DNA of 45,904 bases from Candidatus Nomurabacteria bacterium (GTDB lineage Bacteria > Patescibacteriota > Minisyncoccia > Phycocordibacterales > Phycocordibacteraceae). Each line of letters begins with the position of its first letter. Position 1 is the first letter of the stretch. The notes beneath the pieces are model-generated. The model made no database searches and was not told the origin of the DNA. It was given only the letters and a program-made list of their open reading frames with translations. Shown here one piece after another: positions 23,083 to 31,116 of the stretch. Location of the stretch: the NCBI GenBank assembly GCA_943353835.1, contig CALRBA010000007.1, forward strand, positions 1-45,904. Reading direction: 5' to 3'. The translations under genes were made by a program, and so were the position numbers.

Positions 23083-23355
23083 CTATTTAACAGCGTCCTT
23101 CAACGCCTTGGCGGCGCGAAACTTCGCCGTACGAGAAGCCGCGATATGAATTGACTCGCCCGTACGAGGATTGCGCCCTTGACGCGCCTGGCGAGCCTTA
23201 GTCGCGAAGATGCCGAGGCCAGAGATTGACACTTCGTCACCGCCCTTAAGACCGGAAACGATGCAGTCAACCATGCACTCAACTGCACGCTCGGCGTCGG
23301 CCTTCGTTGACCCGAGAACGCCGTGCACCTTGTCTACGATATCTGCTTTGTTCAT
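23083..23355 (-). CDS. hup: HU-family nucleoid protein
   Basis: A 90-residue HU/IHF-type histone-like protein that bends and compacts DNA as a dimer. Typical sequence: MNKADIVDKVHGVLGSTKADAERA-type N-terminal helices, LKGGDEVSISGLGIFATKAR core and the DNA-grasping arm RQGRNPRTGESIHIAASRTA, ending KFRAAKALKDAVK. Length is standard. Unlike most genes here it has a leader of about 45 nt from a TTGCAT/TATACT promoter, with an ATCCCAC/GTGGGGAT hairpin in it but no Shine-Dalgarno sequence. Confidence 0.95.
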   Translation of the reverse strand: MNKADIVDKVHGVLGSTKADAERAVECMVDCIVSGLKGGDEVSISGLGIFATKARQARQGRNPRTGESIHIAASRTAKFRAAKALKDAVK

Positions 23356-23408
23356 GAGAATTTGCTAATTGCTAATCCCCACGACCGCTCTGGAGTGGGA
23401 TGCGCATA

Positions 23409-23436
23409 AGTATAGGAAATGCGCCGTTTTATGCAA
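23409..23436 (-). promoter_or_regulatory. HU promoter TTGCAT-16-TATACT
   Basis: Minus strand TTGCAT (23436-23431) and TATACT (23414-23409). The -35 matches that of rpsL. Confidence 0.65.
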
Positions 23437-23469
23437 TACCCTCGACAAGTGGCCGTGGATAATGCCTAA

Positions 23470-24978
23470 TCAGCGTGCAAATTCAACTACTCTATTCTCG
23501 CGGATGATATTGACCTTGATTTCGCCCGGATATTTGAGCTCTTCTTGGATGCGCTTGGCGATATCGCGGGCGAGCGTGTGCATCGCGATGTCTGTCACCT
23601 TACCTGGGTTTACAAAGACACGTATCTCGCGCCCAGCCGCGATAGCATACACCTTCTCCACGCCCGCGAAGGTGCCGGCGATGAGCTCCAAGTCGCCGAG
23701 ACGCTCCAAATAGCGGTCAACCGTGTCTCGGCGAGCCCCCGGGCGACCTCCCGATATCGCATCAGCAACTTGGACGATGATTGACTCTGGCGTCTCGTAC
23801 GGATACTCCTCGTGGTGCGACTGCATGGCGAGAATGACTCGTTTATCAATTCCGAATTTTTCCAGAATTCTACGACCTATCTCAACGTGCGTGCCCTGCA
23901 CCTCGTGGTCAACGGCCTTACCAATGTCGTGGAGGAGTGCACCAGTACGCGCGACCGAGACGTCAGCGTCGAGCTCCGAGGCGAGCATGCCGGCGAGGTG
24001 CGCCATCTCAATAGAATGCTGGAGAATATTCTGACCGTAACTGGTACGGAAGTGGAGACGCCCGAGAAGGGCAGTGAGCTTTGGAGGGAGACCTATGACT
24101 CCAACCTCATACGCAGCGGCCTCACCCTTCTGCTTCGTAATCTCGGCGACTTCTGCGCGAGTCTTCTCCACAGTTTCTTCTATCTTTGCAGGCTGAATTC
24201 GCCCGTCGGCAATAAGCTTTTCCAGCGCAATCTTCGCTATGTGCCGACGTAGAGGGTCAAAAGAAGAAAGTGTTATTTTGTCCGGCGAATCATCAATAAG
24301 AACGTCTACGCCGGTAGCGCGTTCAAATGCCTTAATATTGCGCCCTTCTTTGCCGATTATTTTACCTTTCACATCTTCCGACGGAAGTACGACCGAGAGA
24401 GACATTGTCTCTGCATTCACGGCGTTTCCTAGACGATGAATACTCGTCGTGAGGATAGTACGCGCTTTATCTTCAAGACGTTCGCGACCATTCGCTTCTA
24501 ATTTCTGCAGACGCAGAAGAATTGCTTCTTCATACGCGCGCTCTATTTGCGCAAAGAGCTCCTCGCGCGCCTTCTCTTCAGATAGATTGGCTACTTTGGA
24601 AAGTTCTTTTGAACGCTCTTTTGCGAGATCCTCTGCGATATCTTTCACACGCACGGCCTCTTGTTCGCGCGCACGCACTTCATTTTCTTTTTCATCAAGA
24701 AATTCCTCGCGTGAGGCGACACGCTCCTCTCGTGAAGCGACCTTCTCCTCGCGCTCTTCAATCGGTGCGAGACGTTCTGTCTCTACGACCTCTCCGCGGA
24801 ATTGCGCCTCGGCGATAATCTTCGCCGCCTGCTCCTGCGCGTGGAGTAATTTCTGTTTAATATCCAGCTCTACAGAACCGCGGCTCGCGAGGCCGATAAG
24901 CACGCGCAGAACATAGCCGAGCACAATACCACCCACGCCAGAGAGTGCGAGCATGATTAATATGATTTTGAGTGACAT
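23470..24978 (-). CDS. rny: Ribonuclease Y
   Basis: A 502-residue membrane-anchored endoribonuclease that starts mRNA decay in many bacteria. N-terminal TM (IILIMLALSGVGGIVLGYVL), a coiled coil of about 130 residues rich in Glu/Arg (EEREEKVASREERVASREEF), a KH RNA-binding domain (GKIIGKEGRNIKAFE), and an HD domain (ARTGALLHDIGKAVDHEVQGTH; SHHEEYPYETPESIIVQVAD) ending KVNIIRENRVVEFAR. The order and length are those of RNase Y. TAACAT ends 8 nt before the ATG, and a 21-bp palindrome lies 16-37 bp upstream, so the gene may be controlled by a repressor. Confidence 0.95.
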   Translation of the reverse strand: MSLKIILIMLALSGVGGIVLGYVLRVLIGLASRGSVELDIKQKLLHAQEQAAKIIAEAQFRGEVVETERLAPIEEREEKVASREERVASREEFLDEKENEVRAREQEAVRVKDIAEDLAKERSKELSKVANLSEEKAREELFAQIERAYEEAILLRLQKLEANGRERLEDKARTILTTSIHRLGNAVNAETMSLSVVLPSEDVKGKIIGKEGRNIKAFERATGVDVLIDDSPDKITLSSFDPLRRHIAKIALEKLIADGRIQPAKIEETVEKTRAEVAEITKQKGEAAAYEVGVIGLPPKLTALLGRLHFRTSYGQNILQHSIEMAHLAGMLASELDADVSVARTGALLHDIGKAVDHEVQGTHVEIGRRILEKFGIDKRVILAMQSHHEEYPYETPESIIVQVADAISGGRPGARRDTVDRYLERLGDLELIAGTFAGVEKVYAIAAGREIRVFVNPGKVTDIAMHTLARDIAKRIQEELKYPGEIKVNIIRENRVVEFAR

Positions 24979-24994
24979 AGCACTTTATGTTATC

Positions 24995-25015
24995 TACATA
25001 GGACTGTCCTATGTA
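24995..25015. promoter_or_regulatory. 21-bp perfect palindrome upstream of rny, possible operator
   Basis: Half-site TACATAGGAC, central T, then its exact inverted copy GTCCTATGTA. It overlaps the expected -35 zone of rny and has no U-tract, so an operator is likelier than a terminator. The remainder of 25016-25102 shows nothing clear. Confidence 0.5.
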
Positions 25016-25102
25016 TGTATAAATCTAAGTTGGGGAGGGTCAGTTGATCTTTCGTATCAGTCAATCAGCGAAGCAGTATGAAGGGACTCTAGCACTATTT
25101 GA

Positions 25103-25705
25103 TTAGGAAAACACCTTATCTACTAGCCCGTACTTCTTGGCTTCCTCTGCGGTCATAAAGAAGTCACGCTCCACATCTTTCTCAATCTTCGCGAGTGCTT
25201 GACCAGTATTCTTGGCGAGAATGCGGTTTAAATTTGCACGCAGTTTTAATATCTGCTTCGCGGTAATCTCAATGTCAGTCGCCTGGCCCTCGGCCCCGCC
25301 GTGCGGTTGATGAATCATCACTTCGGCGTTCGGGAGCGCGAAGCGCTTGCCCTTGGCTCCGGCCGAGAGGAGAATAGCGGCGCCAGATGCCGCCATTCCG
25401 ATACAAATAGTGGATACTGACGGCTTTACATGGTTCATAGTGTCTACCATCGCGAGAGTCGCCGTAACCGAGCCGCCAGGAGAGTTGATATAGAGTGAAA
25501 TGTCCTTCTTTGGGTCTTCTGCTTCTAGAAATAGGAGTTGGGCGATAACCAGATTGGCAGTATCGTCGTCTATATGACCTCCAAGAAAAACAATTCTGTC
25601 TTTGAGAAGGCGCGAGTAGATGTCATAAGCGCGCTCGCCGAACTGGCTCTTCTCTATCACCATCGGGATTAGCATTGATGAACGTGTTTGTTTTTGTATA
25701 TTCAT
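25103..25705 (-). CDS. clpP: ATP-dependent Clp protease proteolytic subunit
   Basis: A 200-residue ClpP, the tetradecameric serine peptidase fed by Clp ATPases. Catalytic residues are present: Ser in [17 protein letters not shown], His in [19 protein letters not shown], Asp in the [12 protein letters not shown] segment. [21 protein letters not shown] is the classic substrate-binding strand. A ClpX or other Clp partner is not in the window. It starts 7 nt after the stop of a 57-residue TM protein, which itself follows ppa by 1 nt, so ppa, the small protein and clpP are one operon. Confidence 0.96.
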   Translation of the reverse strand: MNIQKQTRSSMLIPMVIEKSQFGERAYDIYSRLLKDRIVFLGGHIDDDTANLVIAQLLFLEAEDPKKDISLYINSPGGSVTATLAMVDTMNHVKPSVSTICIGMAASGAAILLSAGAKGKRFALPNAEVMIHQPHGGAEGQATDIEITAKQILKLRANLNRILAKNTGQALAKIEKDVERDFFMTAEEAKKYGLVDKVFS

Positions 25706-25712
25706 AAATAAA

Positions 25713-25886
25713 TTATTCTGAGACTGGTGCTGTAATCAGAGCTTTTTCTTCAGAGATTCTCTTCCCCCACGAGTAGAACGCGCCTATGACTATCATAAGC
25801 ACAATAATAACTATGGAGATAACGACACCCCACTGTTGCGCCTTGGGCGACGGTATTCCTGGTGAAATAGTTTTTTCAGGTTCCAT
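25713..25886 (-). CDS. 57-residue single-TM protein
   Basis: A small gene between ppa and clpP. It begins [20 protein letters not shown], continues with a TM segment ([20 protein letters not shown]) and ends with a charged tail ([17 protein letters not shown]). Its ATG is 1 nt from the ppa stop, so it is translated by coupling. Topology is probably N-out or N-in with a short tail; no family recognised. Its place beside clpP makes a membrane-tethered adaptor or a small stress protein conceivable, but nothing in the sequence shows it. Confidence 0.75.
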   Translation of the reverse strand: MEPEKTISPGIPSPKAQQWGVVISIVIIVLMIVIGAFYSWGKRISEEKALITAPVSE

Positions 25887-25887
25887 A

Positions 25888-26409
25888 CTATTTTTTTGAG
25901 TCGGTATACAATTGTCGTGCGCGAGTAAAGGCAGACTCTGCCGAGGCCTTGTTCTCGAAGCCGTGTATCACCACCTCTTTGTTCTGCAATTTCTTGTAGG
26001 TCGTGAAGAAGTGCTCGATTTCTTTGAGTGTGTGTTTGTTCACATCCTCAAGATCATTTACTTCCTTCCATCGTGGGTCGTCAACCGGAACAGCGATGAC
26101 CTTGTCGTCGGCATCGCCTCCATCAACCATTTTGGTAAGTGCCACAGGGCGAGCACGTACCAAGATGCCTGGGAGGAGTGGGTAGGTCGTAAGTAGTATC
26201 ACATCGAGCGCATCACCATCGTCCCAGAGCGTTTGTGGCACAAAGCCGTAATCAAACGGAAAACTCTGTGCTGTATGCGCGACTCGGTCGAGCGCGATAA
26301 GCCCCGTCTTTTTATCTATCTCGTACTTGTTGTGTGAGCCTTTGTTAATCTCAATAATTACGTTCATCTCACTCGAATTCCCAGGTTCTACATCGTGAAG
26401 TAAGTTCAT
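25888..26409 (-). CDS. ppa: Inorganic pyrophosphatase, family I
   Basis: A 173-residue soluble Mg-dependent pyrophosphatase that hydrolyses PPi and drives biosynthesis. Family I features: VIIEINKGSHNKYEIDKKTG, FPFDYGFVPQTLWDDGDALDVILL (metal-binding Asp residues), DDKVIAVPVDDPRW and KEIEHFFTTYKKLQNKEV. Consensus TATAAT ends 8 nt before the ATG, making the operon mRNA leaderless. It leads the ppa - small TM protein - clpP operon. Confidence 0.95.
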   Translation of the reverse strand: MNLLHDVEPGNSSEMNVIIEINKGSHNKYEIDKKTGLIALDRVAHTAQSFPFDYGFVPQTLWDDGDALDVILLTTYPLLPGILVRARPVALTKMVDGGDADDKVIAVPVDDPRWKEVNDLEDVNKHTLKEIEHFFTTYKKLQNKEVVIHGFENKASAESAFTRARQLYTDSKK

Positions 26410-26417
26410 ATTTTTCT

Positions 26418-26423
26418 ATTATA
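26418..26423 (-). promoter_or_regulatory. Consensus -10 of the ppa operon, leaderless
   Basis: TATAAT on the minus strand, 8 nt before ATG 26409. Confidence 0.65.
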
Positions 26424-26436
26424 CATTACTCGTTAT

Positions 26437-27798
26437 TTATTCATCCTTAGCTTTATCTCTGTCTTCTTCTTTATCAGCGGCGGTCTCGTCCGAAGCGGGG
26501 AGTGGGGTTAGCTCTTCTTCAGCCGGCAGAATGGTCACTTGTTCTGCTTCTTCAGTGATAACTTCAGCGCTCTCAGTCGGCATAACTTCTGCTTCAATAG
26601 CGGGGTCCTCTTCCCCGACGCTTGCGGTCGGGGTCCCGACCCCTTCGGGCGTCGGGACTGTTCCTCCGGCAGAGATAATATCTATGTTCCAGCCGGTCAG
26701 CTTAGCGGCGAGACGGACGTTCTGCCCTCCACGACCGATAGCGAGAGACTGTTCATCCTCAGAGACCGTTACCGTCGCGCGATGACCACCTTCGTCCAGC
26801 ACCACATCAATCGGTGTGGCGGGGGAGAGAGCTTCTTTAATAAATTCTTTCGCGTCATCGTTCCATTCAATGATGTCAATGCGCTCGCCTCCGATCTCGC
26901 TCATAACCGTAGAAACGCGCACTCCTCTCTGACCGACTAGAGAGCCAACTGGGTCAACGTGCGGGTCAAGCGAGGCGAGAGCAATCTTGGTACGGCTCCC
27001 CGGCTCGCGCGCCAGTGCCTTAACCTCTATAGAGCCGGCCGCTAATTCCGGCGCCTCCATTTCAAAAAGCTTCACAACGAACTTCGGATGCGCACGCGAG
27101 AGCCGTAGATACACACCGCGGAAGCCTTCGTCCACTGCGTAGAGATACGCGCGAATACGCTCGCCCATACGATAGCGCTCGCCTGGAATCTGCTCTTCGT
27201 AGGGGATAATACCGGTCGTGCGACCGAGATCTACAAATATCGCTCCGCGCTCCATCCTCTGGACAATGCCAGACACTATCTGACCCTTCTTCTCGCTGAA
27301 CTCCTCCATCATTGAGAGCTTCTCCGCCTCGCGCACTTTTTGTATCACAACCTGTTTCGCCGTCTGCGCAGCGATACGACCGAATTCGTCCTGCGGCTCA
27401 AGAGGGAAAATTATTTCTTCAGCAACCGCGACACCTCGCTTCATCAACCGCGCATCAGTTAGGAGAATGTGCTTCTCGGAATCAAAGCGAGGCAATTCGC
27501 CATCGGCGAGATGTTCTTCTTCACCATGGAACGAGTGATGATGTTCATGTTCTTCAACTTTTTCATCAGGCGCAGGAAAACGCACCGTCGTGTCATCAAC
27601 TACGGTTTTAACTTGTTCAAATGCGATGGTGCCAGTGTTGAGGTCCAGATGGGAACGTACGACCTGTCCGCGCTTGCCGTATTCGCGCTTATAGGCGGTC
27701 GCCATCGCACTCTCAATGGCTTCAACCATCGTCGCGCGACTTATGCCTCTATCCTCAAACTCTCCGAGCACTGCGTTGATGGTCTTTAAGTCAATCAT
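26437..27798 (-). CDS. nusA: Transcription termination/antitermination factor NusA
   Basis: A 453-residue NusA that binds RNA polymerase and promotes pausing and hairpin-dependent termination. N-terminal polymerase-binding domain from MIDLKTINAVLGEFE; S1 domain IVSGIVQRMERGAIFVDLG; KH1 SLVGQRGVRVSTVMSEIGGE; KH2 SLAIGRGGQNVRLAAKLTG; then an acidic tail of about 75 residues. In the N-terminal domain, near residues 80-100, lies a His/Glu-rich insert (VEEHEHHHSFHGEEEH) that is not usual in NusA. ATG 27798 gives the conserved N-terminus. The gene has a separate upstream promoter and a terminator-like hairpin in its leader. Confidence 0.95.
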   Translation of the reverse strand: MIDLKTINAVLGEFEDRGISRATMVEAIESAMATAYKREYGKRGQVVRSHLDLNTGTIAFEQVKTVVDDTTVRFPAPDEKVEEHEHHHSFHGEEEHLADGELPRFDSEKHILLTDARLMKRGVAVAEEIIFPLEPQDEFGRIAAQTAKQVVIQKVREAEKLSMMEEFSEKKGQIVSGIVQRMERGAIFVDLGRTTGIIPYEEQIPGERYRMGERIRAYLYAVDEGFRGVYLRLSRAHPKFVVKLFEMEAPELAAGSIEVKALAREPGSRTKIALASLDPHVDPVGSLVGQRGVRVSTVMSEIGGERIDIIEWNDDAKEFIKEALSPATPIDVVLDEGGHRATVTVSEDEQSLAIGRGGQNVRLAAKLTGWNIDIISAGGTVPTPEGVGTPTASVGEEDPAIEAEVMPTESAEVITEEAEQVTILPAEEELTPLPASDETAADKEEDRDKAKDE

Positions 27799-27827
27799 AT
27801 GGAATATGTATGTATGTCGCACTCTTC

Positions 27828-27852
27828 TAAAAAGAAAGTCCGCATTGCGGAC
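27828..27852 (-). terminator. Terminator-like hairpin in the nusA leader (attenuator candidate)
   Basis: GTCCGC-AAT-GCGGAC followed by TTTCTTTTT on the minus strand. It lies between the nusA promoter and ATG 27798, so read-through is needed for nusA expression. Confidence 0.65.
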
Positions 27853-27868
27853 ATTTCAGTTAATGACA

Positions 27869-27896
27869 AGTATACCAGATGCGCTCTGCTCGTCAA
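27869..27896 (-). promoter_or_regulatory. nusA promoter TTGACG-16-TATACT
   Basis: Minus strand TTGACG (27896-27891), 16-nt spacer, extended TGG-TATACT (27874-27869). It gives a leader of about 65 nt. Confidence 0.7.
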
Positions 27897-27910
27897 CAGC
27901 CGATGTATAG

Positions 27911-27949
27911 AAATAAAACGCCGCCCCTTTTTTATGTTGTTGGAGCGGC
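27911..27949 (-). terminator. Intrinsic terminator of the 27953-28327 gene
   Basis: GCCGCTCC and GGGGCGGC pair (one T-G) around a 14-nt loop and are followed by GTTTTATTT on the minus strand. Confidence 0.75.
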
Positions 27950-27952
27950 ATG

Positions 27953-28327
27953 TCAAGTAAGTTCTCTCGTTTTGTTTTTTCTGGTGCTCTCGATGAGCTT
28001 GATGGTCTGTTTTTTTGAGTACTCGCAGAGCTCGTCAAGTTCATCGTAAACGACGAGCAACGCTTCGTCTACCGAGAGAGCACCGTCCCCGCGTCTGCCG
28101 AGATCCCTGATTACGTCTAGTACGAGCTCATTGCTGAGTGAGACAAGAAGCAAGAAACAAAGCAACTGACCTTGCGGAGCTTCATTCTTAAAGAGCTCTT
28201 CGGCGGCCTCTCTTGGCGAGATGCGCGCCTTGCCGTCGCTTCCTTTCTTAACTTTCTCCAGACAGTCCAGACAACGCTTTTCCTGCCTGTAGACGAGCGA
28301 GAACATTCTTTCAAGCTGTGAGCGCAT
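27953..28327 (-). CDS. Helical unknown protein with strong Shine-Dalgarno
   Basis: A 124-residue, all-helical, charged protein (RMFSLVYRQEKRCLDCLEKV, SPREAAEELFKNEAPQGQLL, FLLLVSLSNELVLDVIRDLG, ALLVVYDELDELCEYSKKQT). No family recognised and no TM or signal. AAAGGAGGT ends 5 nt before the ATG, a full Shine-Dalgarno sequence that is exceptional in this window. It has its own terminator and is divergent from another SD-led small gene, so these look like independent accessory genes, possibly acquired. Function unknown. Confidence 0.75.
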   Translation of the reverse strand: MRSQLERMFSLVYRQEKRCLDCLEKVKKGSDGKARISPREAAEELFKNEAPQGQLLCFLLLVSLSNELVLDVIRDLGRRGDGALSVDEALLVVYDELDELCEYSKKQTIKLIESTRKNKTRELT

Positions 28328-28415
28328 ACGAACCTCCTTTCAAAGAACTGCGTGGACCAATATAGTACCATAGAATCTACAAAACTATCGGTGGCTGTGA
28401 AGTCTGAACACAGAC

Positions 28416-28443
28416 TTGACAATAAAATCAATGATAGTATATT
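28416..28443 (+). promoter_or_regulatory. TTGACA-16-TATATT promoter
   Basis: The strongest sigma-70-like promoter in the window, driving the 56-residue gene at 28505. The rest of 28328-28504 holds the divergent promoter of the 27953 gene (TACTAT/TATATT on the minus strand). Confidence 0.75.
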
Positions 28444-28504
28444 GTCATTCTCGACTATGTGGCATTCTGCCATCGTGTCGCTGTACATTCAAAGGGGAGT
28501 CGTT

Positions 28505-28675
28505 ATGGGAAAGAACCGAGCACCGCCGGCTCCAAAAGAGTTTGGCAATCGAAATTTTACGCCACGAACGCTCTCGAAAAGGCAGCGAATGATTGCCCAA
28601 GCATATCGCAATCTCCGGCGTGAAATCGGGAATGCGGTACTCCGTGCCAACAGGTGTATCACGAAAATACACTAA
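28505..28675 (+). CDS. 56-residue basic protein, unknown
   Basis: A short Arg/Lys/Asn-rich protein (MGKNRAPPAPKEFGNRNFTP, SKRQRMIAQAYRNLRREIGN) that may bind nucleic acid; no family recognised. AAAGGGGAG ends 5 nt before the ATG, and a consensus promoter and a strong terminator frame the gene, which supports it being expressed. Longer in-frame starts upstream lie over the promoter and are rejected. An alternative is that the RNA rather than the peptide is the product. Confidence 0.6.
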   Translation: MGKNRAPPAPKEFGNRNFTPRTLSKRQRMIAQAYRNLRREIGNAVLRANRCITKIH

Positions 28676-28691
28676 AGAAGTATGCGCGACG

Positions 28692-28729
28692 AGGCCGACC
28701 TGTTTCTGGGTCGGCCTGTTTTATTATTT
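28692..28729 (+). terminator. Intrinsic terminator of the 28505 gene
   Basis: AGGCCGACC-TGTTTCTG-GGTCGGCCT, perfect 9-bp stem, then TGTTTTATTATTT. Confidence 0.85.
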
Positions 28730-28739
28730 GTCCGATGAC

Positions 28740-29270
28740 TTATACCTGTTCTCCTCGTTCTTTCCGTGCGTTGCGCATTGCCTCTTCTGGCGAGGTCCCT
28801 CTTGCAATGACCGCATCTTCATTCACTGCGACATCAAATTCGCCACCAATTTTATTCTTTGCGACAGATCGTTCCTCCGTCCACTCTTCAAGGTTAAAAT
28901 CACCTCTTCTAAGTCCAACTAATTCTTCGTTGCTTAATTTGTAGCCCGTTTTAATATACATAATTTTCCGTAATGCTTCGTCCGGAATATTTTTTATCGT
29001 TTCATCGCTCAACTGTTCAACAAATCTCATACGGTCGGAAAAAGAAGCGAGGAGAAGCGCTTCTGCAGAAGCGGAAAATTTGATTTCTCGTGCGAGGACT
29101 ATGGCATGGCTTTTCGTCGCCTCGTAGTCATCAGCACTAATGGCGTCACCTGGTTTTACTATGCCTGCCTCTTCGAGCATGCTGCGAATGGTGGCATTTT
29201 CATAATCTTGTATTTCCTCAATAGCAGGTCCGTTGATTGATGTGTTTGGTCTCCCTTCAGATGTATTCAT
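28740..29270 (-). CDS. Soluble acidic helical protein, unknown
   Basis: A 176-residue acidic protein with no signal or TM. Helical stretches: IEEIQDYENATIRSMLEEAG, YEATKSHAIVLAREIKFSAS, AEALLLASFSDRMRFVEQLS, DEALRKIMYIKTGYKLSNEE. The C-terminus carries EFDVAVNEDAVIARGTSPEE. No family recognised. TGT-TAGGCT ends 6 nt before the ATG, a plausible leaderless promoter. It converges on the preceding small gene's terminator and is divergent from the pilus operon. Confidence 0.7.
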   Translation of the reverse strand: MNTSEGRPNTSINGPAIEEIQDYENATIRSMLEEAGIVKPGDAISADDYEATKSHAIVLAREIKFSASAEALLLASFSDRMRFVEQLSDETIKNIPDEALRKIMYIKTGYKLSNEELVGLRRGDFNLEEWTEERSVAKNKIGGEFDVAVNEDAVIARGTSPEEAMRNARKERGEQV

Positions 29271-29350
29271 AATTCTAGCCTAACATTAACAGCGAGGTGA
29301 AATCAATGCTCGAGGTGTGAAAAACGCACGGATATGTCGCGGATGTGCGC

Positions 29351-29356
29351 TATACT
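29351..29356 (+). promoter_or_regulatory. -10 box of the pilus operon, leaderless
   Basis: TATACT ends 9 nt before ATG 29366; fixes the pilB start. Confidence 0.6.
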
Positions 29357-29365
29357 TTACTGCAT

Positions 29366-31114
29366 ATGCACGTTTCGGAAGGGGAGCTGAAAGAGTTCAT
29401 TATTGATTCTGGCCTCGTCGCCAAGAAGGAAATTGACGCTGCCTCTGAAGAGGCGAAGAAGAGGGAACAATCGCTTGGCGACATTCTAGTGTCGCGCGGG
29501 TCTCTGACGGAGGACGCGCTCCGACGTATTCAGGCGTACGTTCTCGGCATACCGTTTGTAAATTTGAAAGAACATAGAATCGCGACCGATGTTCTAGCAT
29601 TTATACCTGAGCCGATCGCACGCACACACAACATAGTCGCATATAAAAAAGACGGGGATTCGCTTGAGGTGGCGATGTTAAATGTGGGAGACCTCGCGTC
29701 AATTGACTCGGTAAGGAAGAATACTGGATTTAAAATATTGTCGAGACTCACAGACACAGAGAGCATCAAACACGCCCTTCTACAATATCAGAAGTCGTTG
29801 AAGGACGAGTTCGGCGACATCATCTCTACGGAGGCTGGGAAGATTCGCGTAGTCGCAGAAGGGAATAAGGATATTTCCGGCGAAGACCTTAAAAAGATGG
29901 CGGAGGACCTACCGATAGTACGCATTGTGGACACACTGCTCCGGCACGCCATCGTGCAGGGCGCGTCAGACATACACATAGAACCGATGGAGACCGAGGT
30001 ACTGGTCCGCTATCGGATTGACGGCATTCTCCATGACGCAATGACATTGCCAAAAAATGCAGCTGCCGGAATTGTCGCGAGAATAAAAGTGCTCTCTAAT
30101 CTGAAGCTGGACGAGAAGCGTCTACCGCAGGATGGCAGATTCAAGATGGAGACCGAGGCCGACAAAGTTTCTTTCCGCGTCTCTATTCTACCGACATTTT
30201 TTGGAGAAAAAACCGTCATGCGACTCTTAAGAGAGACTGGGGAGGGCTTCACTCTTGAAGTACTCGGACTCCACGGGGAGAGTATGGAACTCATACATAA
30301 AGCGCTTACGCAGACAACAGGCATCATTCTCATCAGCGGACCTACTGGGAGCGGTAAGACAACGACGCTCTATACGATGCTGGATATTCTGAATCAGCCG
30401 GACGTAAATATCTCTACGATTGAAGACCCTATTGAATATCAGATGAAACGCGTGAATCAGACGCAGGTGGCTCCGCAGATAGGCTTCACATTCGCCAATG
30501 GGCTTCGTTCACTCGTGCGACAGGACCCGGATATCATAATGGTCGGCGAGATACGCGACGGCGAGACCGCCTCGCTCGCTATTAATGCCGCACTAACCGG
30601 CCATCTCGTGCTCTCCACCATTCACACAAACAGCGCCGCAGGCGCTATCCCACGCCTAATAGATATGGGCGTTGAGCCGTTCCTACTTACATCCACCGTT
30701 CGCGTCATCATCGGACAGAGATTGGTGAGAAAGCTCTGCAACAATAAAGAGGAATATGCGATGGATAAAGCAATGCGTGCGAAGGTCGCCAACGACGAAG
30801 AATTCAATAATGCGTTCAAGGCGCTTCAAGCTGAGAAATTGGTGAAGGCCGGCACGACGCTAGACGACCTACCTTTCTATCGGCCTGTACCATCGACGGA
30901 ATGCGAGGACGGATACAAAAGTCGTATCGGCGTCCATGAGGTTATGTCCATCTCGCCGGCTATCCGCGACATAATCCTGCATTCAAGCACAAGCGACGCT
31001 CTTGAGGCGCAGGCGAAGAAAGAGGGTATGCTCACCATGCTCGAAGACGGTCTCTACAAATCTGCCCGTGGCATCACGAGCATTGAAGAAGTTCTCCGCA
31101 CGGTGACCGAATAG
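29366..31114 (+). CDS. pilB: Type IV pilus assembly ATPase PilB/GspE
   Basis: A 582-residue hexameric ATPase that powers pilin assembly at the inner membrane. N-terminal MshEN-type domain (SLGDILVSRGSLTEDALRRI, GIPFVNLKEHRI); then the secretion ATPase: IVRIVDTLLRHAIVQGASDIH, RIDGILHDAMTL, Walker A ISGPTGSGKTTTLYTMLDIL, Asp box TIEDPIEYQ, Walker B RQDPDIIMVGEIRDGETASL, His box GHLVLSTIHTNSA. The zinc-site cysteines are reduced: LVRKLCNNKEEY and STECEDGYKSRIGVHEV retain one Cys each rather than four. ATG 29366 is chosen over GTG 29345, which overlaps the -10. Head of a five-gene pilus operon. Confidence 0.95.
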   Translation: MHVSEGELKEFIIDSGLVAKKEIDAASEEAKKREQSLGDILVSRGSLTEDALRRIQAYVLGIPFVNLKEHRIATDVLAFIPEPIARTHNIVAYKKDGDSLEVAMLNVGDLASIDSVRKNTGFKILSRLTDTESIKHALLQYQKSLKDEFGDIISTEAGKIRVVAEGNKDISGEDLKKMAEDLPIVRIVDTLLRHAIVQGASDIHIEPMETEVLVRYRIDGILHDAMTLPKNAAAGIVARIKVLSNLKLDEKRLPQDGRFKMETEADKVSFRVSILPTFFGEKTVMRLLRETGEGFTLEVLGLHGESMELIHKALTQTTGIILISGPTGSGKTTTLYTMLDILNQPDVNISTIEDPIEYQMKRVNQTQVAPQIGFTFANGLRSLVRQDPDIIMVGEIRDGETASLAINAALTGHLVLSTIHTNSAAGAIPRLIDMGVEPFLLTSTVRVIIGQRLVRKLCNNKEEYAMDKAMRAKVANDEEFNNAFKALQAEKLVKAGTTLDDLPFYRPVPSTECEDGYKSRIGVHEVMSISPAIRDIILHSSTSDALEAQAKKEGMLTMLEDGLYKSARGITSIEEVLRTVTE

Positions 31115-31116
31115 CA

